From: Multifurca ochricompacta
Lineage: Eukaryota > Basidiomycota > Agaricomycetes > Russulales > Russulaceae
Direction: 5' to 3'
Length of the DNA: 64,000 nucleotides
Assembly: GCA_022496185.1 (NCBI GenBank)
Contig: WTXG01000003.1
Coordinates: 186,001-250,000 of the forward strand
Shown: positions 14,507 through 27,170 of the stretch, piece after piece
Position numbering within the stretch: the first letter of the stretch is position 1
How the letters are laid out: every line of letters begins with the position of its first letter
The notes under the pieces: model-generated
Seen by the model: only the letters and a program-made list of their open reading frames with translations
The model's database searches: none
Told to the model about the DNA's origin: nothing
Program-made: the position numbers and the translations under genes

Positions 14507-17500
14507 CTATATTAAACCATATGCAATACTCTTCAAACTTTCATCTTCACCTTCTTGAACATACCAGCTCTCTACTGTAAATTCACTTACTGGTACCTTG
14601 GCTTCTAGCATTCGTCCCTGACTATTAGCCATCTGCACTGCTTCCAGGTTCCCAATAAAATCTGCCAGGCGCTCGCGCACCACGTCCGTGAAACCCGATG
14701 AATTCATAACGTCATCAGCACTGAGACCTTTCAGTATGTTGCTCTGCTCATCCAAGGCAAGGGGCAAACAAGTGAGTCCCATGACGACGAAGATTCACCA
14801 GCAAATAAAACATAACATACATTCTGATCAACTGTTACTGTGATCTGCGCATTCCCGTGCTCGTCTTGCAGCCGCAGGAATAGATGGAAAATATTTTCCC
14901 ATTCCGGTGCCGCCCCTTCATACTCACTACATGATGCACACGTGTCTCTGCCAACGGGCACCCTGTACGTATACATCAATATCACACTTCTGATGTTTGA
15001 AAAAAAAGAGCTTACTGCTCTGAGCAGCTCTTGCAGCAGCGAACGACGCAGTCTTTCAAATGAAGGGGAAAGGTCCCGATAACCCGCGCACGGACCCGGA
15101 ACCTTTCCACACGCTCGCTGCTTTTTAATACGCGGGCAATCGTGGTGATACTTTCGTTCTGTTTCACGGCCACTGTGTTTTCCCCTTCCCATTCTCTTTT
15201 TCGTCTACAATACGGCGCGGTCAACGATGCCTCAACTTTCTGAACGAGTAAAAAAAAAAACATAAACGCACTCCAGCAGTCTTTTCAGCTCGTCGTTTGG
15301 ACTGTTCACGTTCAATTTATGGACGAGGCGATCAGGACCTCCAATTCGGCCAACGACTTTTCCCACACCCATGATACGCTCGATCAGCCGCATGTGCTTC
15401 ACAGTGAAGAACGCTCCATTGTCCACCCTAACCGCCATCTTGCTTTGCTGGCCATGAAGCTCAAGTGTCACTATCCTTCCCTGGAGATCGCGGCTCCACC
15501 GCGCCATCGGTAGTGTGGCAAGATCACCGCGCTCGGTGTAATCAGTGACATATAGTATTGATGTCCCTGCTGTGTTGTATTCCGCATGAAGGACCTGGAC
15601 ATCTTGCCTTCAGTCGCGCGTAATTATTACGGAAAAACAAAAAAAGAGGCCCACCTCGACAGTACAGTCAAAGATGGACTGCAGCTCCACTTCGCTAAAT
15701 AACTTGTGCGGGAACACGTGCGGACTCGCGTCGTTCTCCTCCCATGCTTTCTTCCGCCTGACAATCGCGAAAAAGTTCGCTCTATTAACAAGCACCTTGA
15801 TCGGTGAAAGTACGCACTTCAGCAGAGATTGTAGATAAAGATTTGTGTCCACTTCCGTAATGGAGAGCTTACGCGCCTTGGCTGCCTCCGAGAAGGACCC
15901 CTCGACGTAACCGCCGTTGCTGACTTTCATACGTACATTGTCGAGTGACCAGTAATCGCCAGGTTTCATCTGCTGAGCGAGAGCCACGGCCTTGTCGCGC
16001 CACATCTCGATGCGAAGCACGCGCTCTGCAAGAGATACAGGACACCATTCACTGCTGTGCTCGACGAACGTGCCCGCTTTGGACGTATAATCCGTCACGT
16101 AGATGCTGTAAATATCCGAGACGAGGTTTTTGTGTCCATGCAAAATCTACTCCCCCCACCAGAAGTTTAGTTCCCGTGCTCCAAACGAGGTGCATAGCTC
16201 GCGTACCTCCACTGTACAATTGAAGTACCCGCGCGGCTCCCGCGCAGGGTCTGCTTCGCTAATGAGTAGGTGCTTCCTGACAGCCTGCTTTGGCACTGTG
16301 GCGACAACTCGACCACCTCCTATTTGAACTGCCGTACCCTGGCGCTTGGAGCGAGTCCATTGCACCGCAGCCCACCACTTGGCTAGCCGCGCACAGTACT
16401 CCGTTTCCGGCGGCAAGACGTGCCAACTAGGTGGATGGTGTGGTCGATAGCCGACACAAAGGCTGAGATCTGGCTGTGATAGTCCTTCTGTGGCAGGGTC
16501 GTAAATCGCCCACTGCATTGTGTTTGGGTAGCAGGTGCCAGTGACATTGTCTTTCCACCTCTGAATCTGGGGTAAATCTTCAGCACGGCCCCTTGTTTAG
16601 GCAATGTGTATATGGCACCTTGACTGTACGCAATAGGACGATGTCACCTCGCTTTGGGTTTGGAGCCAATTGTTCCACTTTCGCGAAACAATTGATCTTA
16701 ATGCCCACGCCGTCTGCGTAAAGGACGCCACCATAAGAGTCAAGGACAGAAGGATCCAGTAAAGAAAAACAAGTGCACCAATCTGGAGAGACTATGTTGT
16801 GAGTAATAAAAAAAGGTTTTCATGGTCCGGCTCGTACCGCCTGTTTGGGTCACAGTTCGTTCTTTGGCTGTGGAGGATACAACCCCAATAATGGACATCG
16901 CAGCCCCCTTTCTTAGTTCCGAGAGAGCGGTGTACGGCCACTGTGAGAGGGACGTCGTTATTCAATCCAATAAATGAACCCGCGAATAAAGACTCACTCC
17001 ATTGACGATTAACCCGGCTCGCATGTTCAGAGCTGGGTCATCCTCGCCATGTTCCGCCTTTTCAGCCTTTTCGGTCCCCTCCACACCGTCAGATGGCTCT
17101 ACCTGCTGGACTCCTGATTGCCCATTTGTAACCCGTTCGGGTGGTAGGTCCGCATGTAAGGATGGAACACCGACATCCAACACAGCCTGACGACCATCAC
17201 GTCGATACCGACCCTTGTAGACATCGCCAATCCTAACACTAGCTGGAGCAGCAGGTGTGATCTCGGTGGGGGCAGGGGACGCGTCGGTGATCGCGGGCAG
17301 TGCTGTGGTGGCCGAAGGAGAGCCAGTACGTTTTTTTGCCTCCTCCCTTTTCTGTTTTCGAGTCAATTTCCGCTTTCCAAGCGAAGGACGTTCGAGAGCA
17401 ACACCACCACTGCGCAACTCGGAAGAACTTAAAGTAGAAGGGACTACATCTCGGCTCAGCTCTGGTACTGGATGCCTTGACACAGACAGCGCTGTGTTAT

Positions 17501-18420
17501 TAGAACCAGTACCATCTACCGAGGGTGACTCAAGAGGGGATACTGGGTGATTTGGTGGCATGCTCTGTTCACGGGGCGGCACAGTCCTGTATGCATATGT
17601 AGCTCTAGCGTGGCTTTGTTTTGTCGCAGGCAGTGACTTCATCGAGATAGACGGAACTACAGAAACAGGGACAGAATCAGAAGGTCCCACATCCTTCACG
17701 GGTTGTGGATGACTCGCGTGAGTTGAAGATGCAGCACGTGAGGAAGACGAGACCGCTAGCAGTAAACTCTCAGGGGATTTCGCAAGACCTGAGCCCACGG
17801 GTGTGGCAGCCCGCGAGCCATGTGTAGTATCATCCACTTCTTCGGGGAGACCAAAAATCGGAGGCGGGGTAGAGAACCATCCGTTGTCGAGGCTACCGCC
17901 GTTCAGTGCATGCTTCCGTTTTTTGGGATTTTCTACATAGATAAAAGATCACTAATCCTGCAGGTGCGTATGCAAGAGTCGGGTGCTTACTGTAACCCGG
18001 CCAGATGTCAAAAAGCTTTCCCTTTTCACCTTGAAGGCTAGCTCTGGACACGACCAATATTGTTATGCCCTCTCTGAAGCGAAGTACAACGGATAGATGG
18101 GAAGAAGAACCAGAGTATGGTATAAGTTGAGCCCCCTGCAGAGAAATTCTCAAGCCATCGCCCACGAAAAGCTCAATCCTTTTCTGCAGCTTCTCTTCGA
18201 TAAACACGTCTAGATAGACAGCCTTTGCCTTCGGATCTCGACGGATATCAATGGTGTATTGATACTTCCTGGGATTTATTGAGAATATCCGGCCTTCGAA
18301 AAAGCTTCCGGGGCTATCTATTTCACCTTTCACTATATCCCCGGCAGATTTGCGCGAGAGGAAGGGATTAGGAGGAGGAGAATCTGAGCAGGGGCGCTTA
18401 CTATTACCCTTACTAAACAT
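14507..18420 (-). CDS. POT1: Protection of telomeres protein 1, long form with two tandem OB-type units
   Basis: POT1 binds single-stranded telomeric DNA and caps chromosome ends. Eleven exons (complement 18420-17991, 17932-16998, 16940-16838, 16782-16619, 16566-16207, 16146-15818, 15757-15655, 15594-15272, 15204-15016, 14962-14821, 14746-14507) sum to 1105 residues with no frame correction. Layout: an N-terminal OB-like domain (20-150); a polar linker with basic LTRKQKREEAKKR (150-450); OB1 with FSLLDPSVLDSYGG and KRGDIVLLRTVKIQ (455-560); a first unit FNCTVE..YVTDYT..QQMKPGDYWSLDNVRM..RKKAWEE (658-780); a second unit FDCTVE..YVTDYT..RKREWEG (802-920); then a C-terminal domain with the zinc-type cysteines CVVRCCKSC..CASC (about 965-990), as in human POT1 and RPA70. 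The units share intron positions. Family call is secure; domain names are by eye. Confidence 0.88.
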
Positions 18421-18555
18421 TAGGGTAGGGGAGGGGAAGGAGCAGAGACGCGTTACGTGTAGCAGTCACGGTTTGTGACTTGAACACGTGCAATGTTCCG
18501 GACCCCGAGGCCTACAATACCCGAGGAAGGGTCTGACACCTGACACTCTTACATC
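18421..18555. promoter_or_regulatory. Short divergent promoter POT1 / TAP42
   Basis: Only 135 bp separate the two start codons. It holds a telomere-like G-rich run abutting the POT1 ATG (TTAGGGTAGGGGAGGGG on the plus strand, 18420-18436), an ACGCGT MluI box at 18448-18453 and a CACGTG E-box at 18485-18490. Function of each site is inferred from the motif only. Confidence 0.5.
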
Positions 18556-20094
18556 ATGGAATCGCTACCGCTACCGCTATCACTTTCCGCCTTGTTTCGC
18601 CAAGCACTTTTGAACGTCTCAAAGGCGTCCAATTTACCAACAATTCAAGATGATACCCAAGTAATTCACCGATATTTATAGCCAGAGATTAATCTTTTGT
18701 TAAAAATAAAATTTAACAACTAGGAGTTAATAAATGTGGCATTGAATGATTGCCGCAACTCGCGTGCTCGCGTTGCAGATCTTTCACTCTTCAGTCCCAA
18801 TGAAACTCTCGACGACATATCTACTCAAGATTTGGTCTATTTATTTGTACCATATGTCCTTGCAGAGATAGAAAGCAGAGCTCGCGCGACAGAGAGGGAT
18901 GATCGTTTGGCACGCCTACGCGAAGCTGAGGTGCGCCTTTATCACATCCTTCTGACTCATCTTATTCTTAGAAGCTATATCTCCACGCTACGGATAGCAA
19001 GGATTCAGCAAGTTCCTATCAGATATAGAATTATATGAAATCGTATCCAAATCCGAGCATGACCTTTATGCGAAGAACGCCTCTGCTATCGTTGACCCCG
19101 CCCGACGACGGGAGATAAAGATTAAGCAATATCAAGCTGAGAAAGAGATCCGCAGCCGCATTGAGGTTTGTCCTTTACTTTTCCTTCACACATCTTAAGT
19201 CGCACGAGCGCGCGCAAATTTATTTGATTGACATGTACATGCATTTCACGCATAGATCATCGCGAAGCGGCATCGCGTGCCCCTCCCATCGTCCGACACT
19301 TCCCCGACCGATTTTGACCTTATCGCTGCGCTTCTCCCTCCGGACGCCTCCACTTCTTCAATGACCTTGACCGATGAACAAGATAACGAGGATGAGCTGC
19401 GAACGGCAACGCTTCTCCTACTCCGGCTTGCATACGCACAGGCGCACGCACAACTCACCAGCATCACACAGGAATTCGAGCTCCTTCACACTGCGCCACC
19501 GCAACCCCCTGAGACTATCGACCCCACGCGCTCGTCGTCCGAGACGGAGCGGGCGTTGTGGACGCTCGATGCTCCCCGCGCGGCAGCGGCACGGCGGGGC
19601 GGTCCATTGCTCGACTCTGCTGGCAAGGTATGTAGATCCGTGCGCTTTTTTCGGAAGGAGACGTTCGCGCTCACGCTCGTGGGGGCACTCTGCAGCCGCT
19701 GCAACCATTCACGCTATTGCCTTCTGGCGCGAGTGCAAATCGTGCAAATCGAAGGGAGCAGGTGTTCCAGGCTGACCACCGCCTCCCCACAATGGGCATT
19801 GACGAGTATCTTGAGATTGAAAAGCAGCGGGGCAACATTCTCACGGGAGGAGGGTAAGATGCTCATCTAATATCTATTCTCCTTTTGCATAATCATCCGG
19901 TGAAACTTACGCAACCTAGAGCACAATCAGCCGCAAAGCCGACGTCCTCGGAGCAGCTCGCGATAGACGCAGAGCAGGATGGGACAGGGTTCGGCGAAGC
20001 CAAGTCTGAAGAGAAGAGAAGGAAGGACGAGGAATGGGCAAGTTTTACGGATGCTAATCCCCGGGGTGCTGGAAATACTATGAATCGCGGATGA
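18556..20094 (+). CDS. TAP42: TAP42/alpha4-family regulator of PP2A-type phosphatases
   Basis: TAP42 (IGBP1/alpha4) binds the catalytic subunits of PP2A-like phosphatases downstream of TOR. Six exons (18556-18660, 18724-18930, 19013-19165, 19256-19627, 19696-19853, 19920-20094) give 389 residues, an exact multiple of three. Family features seen: the helical N-terminus LFRQALLNVSKAS, QDLVYLFVPYVLAEIESRA, FLSDIELYEIV, DPARRREIKIKQYQAEKEI, and the conserved C-terminal stretch MGIDEYLEIEKQRGNILTGG followed by a charged tail (EEKRRKDEEWASFTDANPRG). The intron 2 acceptor had to be taken at 19012 to keep frame. The gene shares a 135-bp promoter with POT1. Confidence 0.92.
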
Positions 20095-20234
20095 GGTTGT
20101 ATATATAAACGACAAATCAGTCCCCGGAGGATTTTTTTTTGTCCTCCCAAAAAAAGTTGCACAACTTGCTGTCTCTAGAGATGAAGAGAATATGGTATGA
20201 CAAACATATGGAGGACAGAAGAAGGTACATCAAA

Positions 20235-21169
<935 letters not shown>

Positions 21170-21593
21170 TTCAGAATATCAGGCTCGCTCGAATTCAGTT
21201 TGTCTGTGTCTGTAAGTGGTGAACGTGAAAGTCGAGTACTTGTTTGAGCCTGTTTGATGTATAGTATAGTCGTACCCGTTCCCCGTTCCCTCGTTCCCAT
21301 TCCCGTGTTCCCGTGTTCCTGTTCCCTCTTGCCCTCCCTCCCTCCCTTTTCAGTCCCCGAGCCCCGAGAGACCCGACTCTTCCGATTGCCGCGAGCGCTC
21401 CGAAATAGAGTTTTTATCGGACCGAGTTTAATCAGCCTCGGCCTTTGTTCCAGTGTTCCAGTATTCCAGTAAAGACCTGGCTAGCTAGCAAGCGTTGGCT
21501 TTCTCGGGCCAAGGCTACAGACTACAATTTCGTTCCTCATTTCGCTTCTCAGAAGTTGAAAGTAAAGTTGAAACATCCGTTGACTCAGCAAGC
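21170..21593. promoter_or_regulatory. Divergent promoter region YPT6 / MTHFR
   Basis: About 420 bp. It contains a pyrimidine-rich tract of imperfect CCCGTTC units at 21278-21355 and three TTCCAGT units at 21450-21472 just upstream of the MTHFR transcript region. No gene was seen. Confidence 0.5.
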
Positions 21594-23989
21594 ATGAAGC
21601 TCGTGGAGAAACTCGAGCAGACACAAGGACCTTTCTATACTTTCGAGTTCTTCCCTCCACGAACAGACCAGGTAAGCTAGTCCAGCACACGCATCGTAAT
21701 ATCGAGACAGAGGGGGATCTAACCTAGTATAGGGCTTCAGTAACCTGCTCCTCCGAATTTCTCGTCTGGCCGATCTCAATCCTCTTGCGATCAATATCAC
21801 ATGGGGTGCAGGCGGTTCAACTAAAGATCGAACGCTCGAGCTTGCATCGTTGACACAGAGGGACTATGGTATCGAAACTGTTATGCATTTAACTTGCACC
21901 AATATGGTGCAAGGGTCGGTGGACGACGCCCTTCGGGTATGTGATTCTCTCGGTGCAATGCTCGTGTGACTCGCTGAGGTGCGCAGGCTGCGAAAGAAAT
22001 AGGAATTCAAAATATCTTAGCATTGCGAGGAGGTTTGCATGATAGAGGGTCTCGATTAGATGGGTGCTGATCGTGCCGCATAGACCCCCCAAGAGGAGAA
22101 GAATATTGGATCCCCACGGATCCCCGTTTCACGCATGCCCTTGATCTCATATCCTATATTCGGTCGTCACCCGAGTTCTCTGATGCTTTTTCACTTGGGG
22201 TGGCAGGTCATTTTGATGGTCATGTCGACGGTCTTGCTTCTAATCTCATCAAATCCCAGCCTACCCAGATGGCCACACCGACAGCTCATATACGGAAGAT
22301 GAAGAGATCGAGCACCTGAAAGCGAAGATCAACAACGGCGCCGATTTTATCGTGACACAACTGTTTTACGATACCGAAAACTTTCTTCGATGGTTGCAGA
22401 AGATCCGCTCACGCGGTAGCTCACGCTCTCATAAACGTTTCTTACTTGTGCTTACCATGCCTTAGGTATAACGGTGCCAGTTATCCCGGGTATCATGCCC
22501 CTCCAAACATATGCCTCGTTCCTTCGCCTCACAAAGCTTTGTGGCACGCACATTCCAGACTCGATCCGAGCAGATCTAGAGCCAATCAAAGTACTGTCAT
22601 CCGGTTATGCGACTTCTCCTCGGCGATCTACTTACCGACGTTCCTTTCATACTAGCATGACGACCAGAAAGTTAAGGACTACGGCATATATCTAGCTGTC
22701 AATATGATACAACGCCTTGTGGATGAAGGCGGTTTGCGCGGTTTTCACTTCTGTACTCTCAATCTCGAGAAGAGCGTGCAGAGAATTCTCGAGATCTTGG
22801 GTTGGACTTCGAGACATGCGAAGATACAAAACAAACTAATAGCAGTAAGCCCTCATGACGTATTGGAAGGAATTCATGATTAATGAGGCAGATAAGGAGT
22901 CGCTTGGCCCAGCCGAGCAACCCGTAACTACTAATCCTGACCTGATCGTTACACCTGCAAGTGCAACCAGCTCTGCAACTAACGGGCTCGTATCACACAT
23001 ACCCAATGAAGGGGACACAGGCAAAGGGGAAGTAAATTACGCTGCCACATGGGACGAATTTCCGAACGGGCGATTTGGCGACGTCAATAGCCCGGCATTT
23101 GGCAGTCAAGATCTCTGGGGAGGCTTTAATCGAATCGTGAGCGCATTTACTTCCTACCGTCAATCACCAATCTTCATGGAGAGTCGATCATAGACGCCGA
23201 CCGGCTCTCATCCTAACACGCTTGAGGACATTACGACACTCAGCCTGCGCTTCCTCTCGGGCGAGATCACCTCGTACCCATTCTCGCCTATACCACTTTC
23301 CAACGAGTCGCAGCTCATCCTTCCTCACCTGCTTCGTCTAGCCAGACAAGGATGGTGGCCCGTCGGATCGCAACCTGCCATCGATGGCTGGCGTTCGGAT
23401 AATGATACGGTCGGCTGGGGCCCCGCAGGAGGATACGTATACCAAAAACCATTTGTTGAGTTTTTTGCTAGCAAAAAGATCGTGGAGAAGTTGGAGGAGG
23501 TGATCGGGAAGGTGAAAGGGATCGTGGATTTCTTGGCAGGGAACAACGCGGTACGTTGTGGGGAGTAATTCCCTATGTTTCTTTTTACGAACACTTACAT
23601 TGTCGCTGGAAGGGTGAACTCAGGACCAGCGTGCAGGAATCTGAACGGAATGCGGTGACATGGGGTGTCTTTCCGGGTCAGGAGATCATCCAATCGACCA
23701 TTATCGAGCAAGAATCATTCCTGACGTGGAAGGTGCGCACCCTCACGTTTTTCTTCACATTTGGTCTCTCGCTCGCATATCTTATGATTCTGCGCAGGAT
23801 GAGGTGTTTTCGATCTGGACCGACTGGGCCTCTCAATTTGCTCCTAACTCACAAGAGCGACGGGTGCTGGAGGACACCAGAGATACCCGTTGGCTTGTCA
23901 ACGTCACGCACCACGACTTCAGGGATCCAGATGCGCTGTGGAGGTTTTTGTTCGATGAAATCGGTCTGGATGATCCCAACCTAACATGA
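21594..23989 (+). CDS. MTHFR: Methylenetetrahydrofolate reductase
   Basis: MTHFR reduces 5,10-methylene- to 5-methyl-tetrahydrofolate with FAD and NAD(P)H, feeding methionine synthesis. Eleven exons (first 21594-21671, last 23798-23989) sum to 612 residues exactly. The catalytic TIM barrel begins FYTFEFFPPRT and includes AINITWGAGGST, MHLTCTNM, ILALRGDPPRGE, YPDGHTDS, ADFIVTQLFYDTENFLRW, VPVIPGIMPLQTYASFLRL, and GLRGFHFCTLNLEKSV. The C-terminal regulatory domain, site of S-adenosylmethionine inhibition in eukaryotes, follows: WDEFPNGRFGD, LTTLSLRFLSGEI-like text, WPVGSQPAIDG, WGPAGGYVYQKPFVEFF, TWGVFPGQEIIQSTI and WLVNVTHHDF. This is the two-domain eukaryotic form (yeast MET12/MET13); which paralogue it matches was not determined. 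Confidence 0.95.
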
Positions 23990-24640
23990 GCCCCAGTCTC
24001 GGAGTATCTATATGTAGGATGGTCCCACATTTGCATACACTATGAGAGGCCCTTTCGAAGGTAGCTGACCTGACATGCGCGCGTAAAAGCTGTATGTCCC
24101 ACTCACTTGATTGCGCCAGTGCCACCATAAATCCTCCAGTTCCCTTATGCTTGCTGCGCTTACGTGGAAACAGGGCGGAAATAAAATGGAATTGAACCAT
24201 TTCCTACCCACGCTTAGGATCAAGGAATTATTTTTTTTGTCGGATTTCAACAAACAGCATTTCAGAAAAGACGTTTGCTGAGACAAGATTGTTCTCAGTA
24301 AAAGTGATTGACTTTAGAATCTGAGATACAAAAATTGTCGACGTCGGTTGTAAAATGAGTGACGAGATAGTATAAACGCCGCCAACTCATCAATTTTACG
24401 AGAACCGAAGCGACCACTCCGCTTAACAATTACATGGAAGGATTCTGGGAAAATCGAAGCCACACCCGTCGTAACGCCCCGACATGGGTAATCAAGAACG
24501 ATAGTAAACGACTCCCAGTCCCCCAACTCCAAGAGAAAGCTCGATAATGTTAGAATACAGCCACGGCACGCAGCCACATTGATACCGGAGATGGCGGCCC
24601 GGGATCGATCACATTGAGGCCATTCTACACAATGCACGAG
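23990..24640 (-). pseudogene. Possible decayed coding stretch, unrecognised
   Basis: A minus-strand frame at 24314-24637 is open for 107 codons. It includes protein-like text (ESFHVIVKRSGRFGSRKIDE) but no start in context and no recognisable domain. Together with the frame at 25077-25448 it could be remains of an F-box/LRR-type gene, common in agaricomycetes; this is a guess from composition only. Confidence 0.15.
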
Positions 24641-24696
24641 GTATCGTATCGTGCAAATTTCTTACTATATTATAGGACTACCAGCGTAGTTAGCAT

Positions 24697-24851
24697 CCTC
24701 AGTCTTTCTGTTCCAAAGACTGAGGTCAGTATTATTTTCTTCGTAGCTACATTGCATTTTACTAATTCTTTGTGTAGCTACTCGCTTTTCTAGGTATTAC
24801 CTAGCAATATAGTCTTTCTGTTCCAAAGACTGAGCTACTCGCTTTTCTAGC
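24697..24851. repeat. Paired hairpin-bearing repeats
   Basis: A perfect 11-bp inverted repeat (CCTCAGTCTTT, 7-nt loop, AAAGACTGAGG) lies at 24697-24725. A second copy of its core (AGTCTTTCTGTTCCAAAGACTGAG) is at 24811-24834. An 18-bp unit (AGCTACTCGCTTTTCTAG) also occurs twice, at about 24777 and 24834. The whole resembles remains of a small non-autonomous element or a local duplication. Confidence 0.6.
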
Positions 24852-25076
24852 TCTTACAAGGACCACCTTCGTAAAGGCGAGGCTCACTGTGTAACCACAC
24901 ACAATCGTACTAATGCAGCAAAATAGACACGCACACCGAGAATCACACCTTGCACGGTGTTAAAACGTTATTATTTGAACCGTTCGCATGGATGGAAAAC
25001 GACGTTTCAGTTTCAGCACTTCGCTGGTATTCTCGGCCCAACCGATGTCAGTCTGCCTATTTTTTGACTCCCAATA

Positions 25077-25448
25077 TTAATGTTGCGAGGTTGATCCGAG
25101 AGGCAACCAAACATCGATCTGCATTATGAAAGACTGGCGGTCAGCCTTGGTGATGGATTCGGAGGCAAACGCCATGTCGCTATGTTGGGCACTCCTATAG
25201 TAATGTTGAACTTGATCCGAGCACCAGGGAAAGCCAATGCATAACAAGGCCAACTTGCGGATGCGAACATTACTCAAACCGAGGTCAAAATCCGAACATA
25301 TCAGAGAGACCAAATTAGCATTCTGGGGCACTTTGGAAAGGAAGTCGATACGACAATACAACCGAATGAAAGTGACAGTCTGTGCACATGTCATACGTAA
25401 CAATTCTAAGCCCAATGGGAACCCAGCCTGATAGACGGAAGTATTCAC
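25077..25448 (-). pseudogene. Possible decayed coding stretch, unrecognised
   Basis: Open for 123 codons on the minus strand with Leu-rich text such as NANLVSLICSDFDL. It has no clear domain. It overlaps the end of the next relic by a few bases. Low confidence. Confidence 0.15.
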
Positions 25449-26180
25449 GCGGAGGGAATCCTTTTGAAAACTATGGTCAGATGAAGTTCGTTTTGCCCCT
25501 CATAAGAGACCCTGGAATCAAATAGTTGCCAGAGTGCGCATGGCCCTTGGTTGTTCGGCGCCGCATGTGCTCCTAGAGGGGAATACGAAAAGTTCGTTGC
25601 GTAGGACGGTAACGTATCAGGCGTGAACTGATATCCATTATGATTCGTTCCCCCTTGTCCGGAATACCCATACTGAATATCCGGCTTCAACAAACTAAGC
25701 AGGAGATCGCATTTGAACTCCATAGAGAATACTGACCGGCATGTAACCATGATATAGCGGTGAAGGAGCTCTAGTTCTCTGAGGATTACCGGTGGAATAG
25801 TTGAAGCCATGCCCTGGGATTGCGCTTCCTCCATTCATGTCGCTGTTACGTCCAAAAGGCGCCGCGAGTGGGTCTCCAAAACCCCCCGACTATAAATATT
25901 GAGCCCGCAGAACTGCGTGACACCGGAAAATTCTGCCACATACAGTATAATAAGGTTGCGTATCGTATTGTGCTGTCACTGGTTGGGCAGAACCAAGGGG
26001 TATGGCATTGGGTTGCATCTATCTGCAGTCAATATACATGGTCACCGCCAAAAATATGGGCTCACAACTCGGTCGGGGGGTATGCCGGAAGAAAAACCAT
26101 TATTGCGAATTGACAGATCCTGTCCATGAGCTTGTTGTTGGGTGGACGCTGTCTGCATCATCGCAACAAATTTGTCGAAT
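25445..26180 (-). pseudogene. Gly/Tyr/Gln-rich protein fragment, unrecognised
   Basis: Read on the minus strand, three blocks have coding character separated by plausible introns. About 26180-26070 encodes FDKFVAMMQTASTQQQAHGQ. About 26020-25945 encodes IPLGSAQPVTAQYDTQPYY before a GTATGT donor. About 25880-25500 encodes GHGFNYSTGNPQRTRAPS, then YGYSGQGGTNHNGYQFTPD. The composition resembles the low-complexity part of a fungal transcription regulator. No DNA-binding domain or long open frame is left, so this is probably a relic or a small hypothetical gene. Confidence 0.3.
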
Positions 26181-26650
26181 GAGGGGGGGGGGGGCGTTTA
26201 TTTATACTATGCACGCCCGTATGTCCATGTTTAGGGCATTCCCTCTTAGAGTGGTGTACTAGGAGATAAGCCGATTCCCCAGGCTGCCGGGCATGGTGCC
26301 GGGCATGGTGCGACGTATCTGCAACCGTGAGTCACGGAACACAATTACCTTATGGCGGTCCGGTCGATCAGGCGTGCAATGCGCGTGTTCCAATGCCGTC
26401 GATGGGAGAGTAAAGATGATGAGGGTGACGGTGCAAGTTATCACATTGATGCATCTCAAGATAGGGGCACTACATAATAACAACTGAAATGTTCAACTTG
26501 TAGACGGAAATGAAGTGTTCTTCGGCCAATTTTCCAACCTGAATCAAGGAAATTAAGGGTTTCTTGGTGGTTGGGTATTGGGCGTCGAGCTTATGGGCGC
26601 GTAGAAAGAAAAATGAAAATGAAAATGAAATCTATGCCTATGCCGGTATA

Positions 26651-26691
<41 letters not shown>

Positions 26692-27170
26692 AGCTAGATG
26701 CTGGCCCGTCTTTGGTTTTGTTTTTTTAAATTAAATATAATAAAAAAATAAAAAGATAAATAAAGATATACATACGCAGCACAGCACAGCAAATCGACGT
26801 CACCAAACAAACTCCAAGCACTTCAAACTCCAACTACAAGATACACTTTTTATTGAGGCGGAACCAACGACCAAGTCACTATACTTCTCATTTCTCTTAA
26901 TGGGAAGTAGGATCATGCGCAGGGAAATCCGGTCGGAGATGAAATGTAGAATTAAATTCAAACTTTTGTGCCACTGCCACCGAACTGAGCCCTTAATATT
27001 CGCGCACTTAATCTAACAAATGACTACTGAAGTTTTATGAGCACTCAACGTGGTTGTCCCCTAGTGTCTTGATAATAAATTATGCCATACATTAGATTTT
27101 CCCTCGATTGCCCACTCGTTCTCAATCGAAAAAAGAAGCTTTATAAAGAAAACGCGTTCCAATGCCCCGT
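26181..27170. repeat. Gene-poor stretch with (AGCC)n microsatellite
   Basis: No gene was recognised. About ten AGCC units run at 26651-26691, followed by an AT-rich region (26728-26770). A G9 run lies at about 26184-26192. Confidence 0.6.

Noticed and set aside
15232..15263. Apparent frameshift in POT1 at a T10 run
   Set aside because: A 67-nt intron (complement 15271-15205) with a good donor and TTGTAG acceptor removes the run and restores frame with the matching RKREWEG motif, so no error is needed.
22206..22260. Apparent break in MTHFR between GVA and YPDGH
   Set aside because: A 53-nt GT-AG intron inside the long frame explains it; the full gene then sums to exactly 612 codons.
26651..26691. 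(AGCC)n repeat as a CRISPR-like or telomeric array
   Set aside because: Units are 4 bp without spacers; it is a plain microsatellite.
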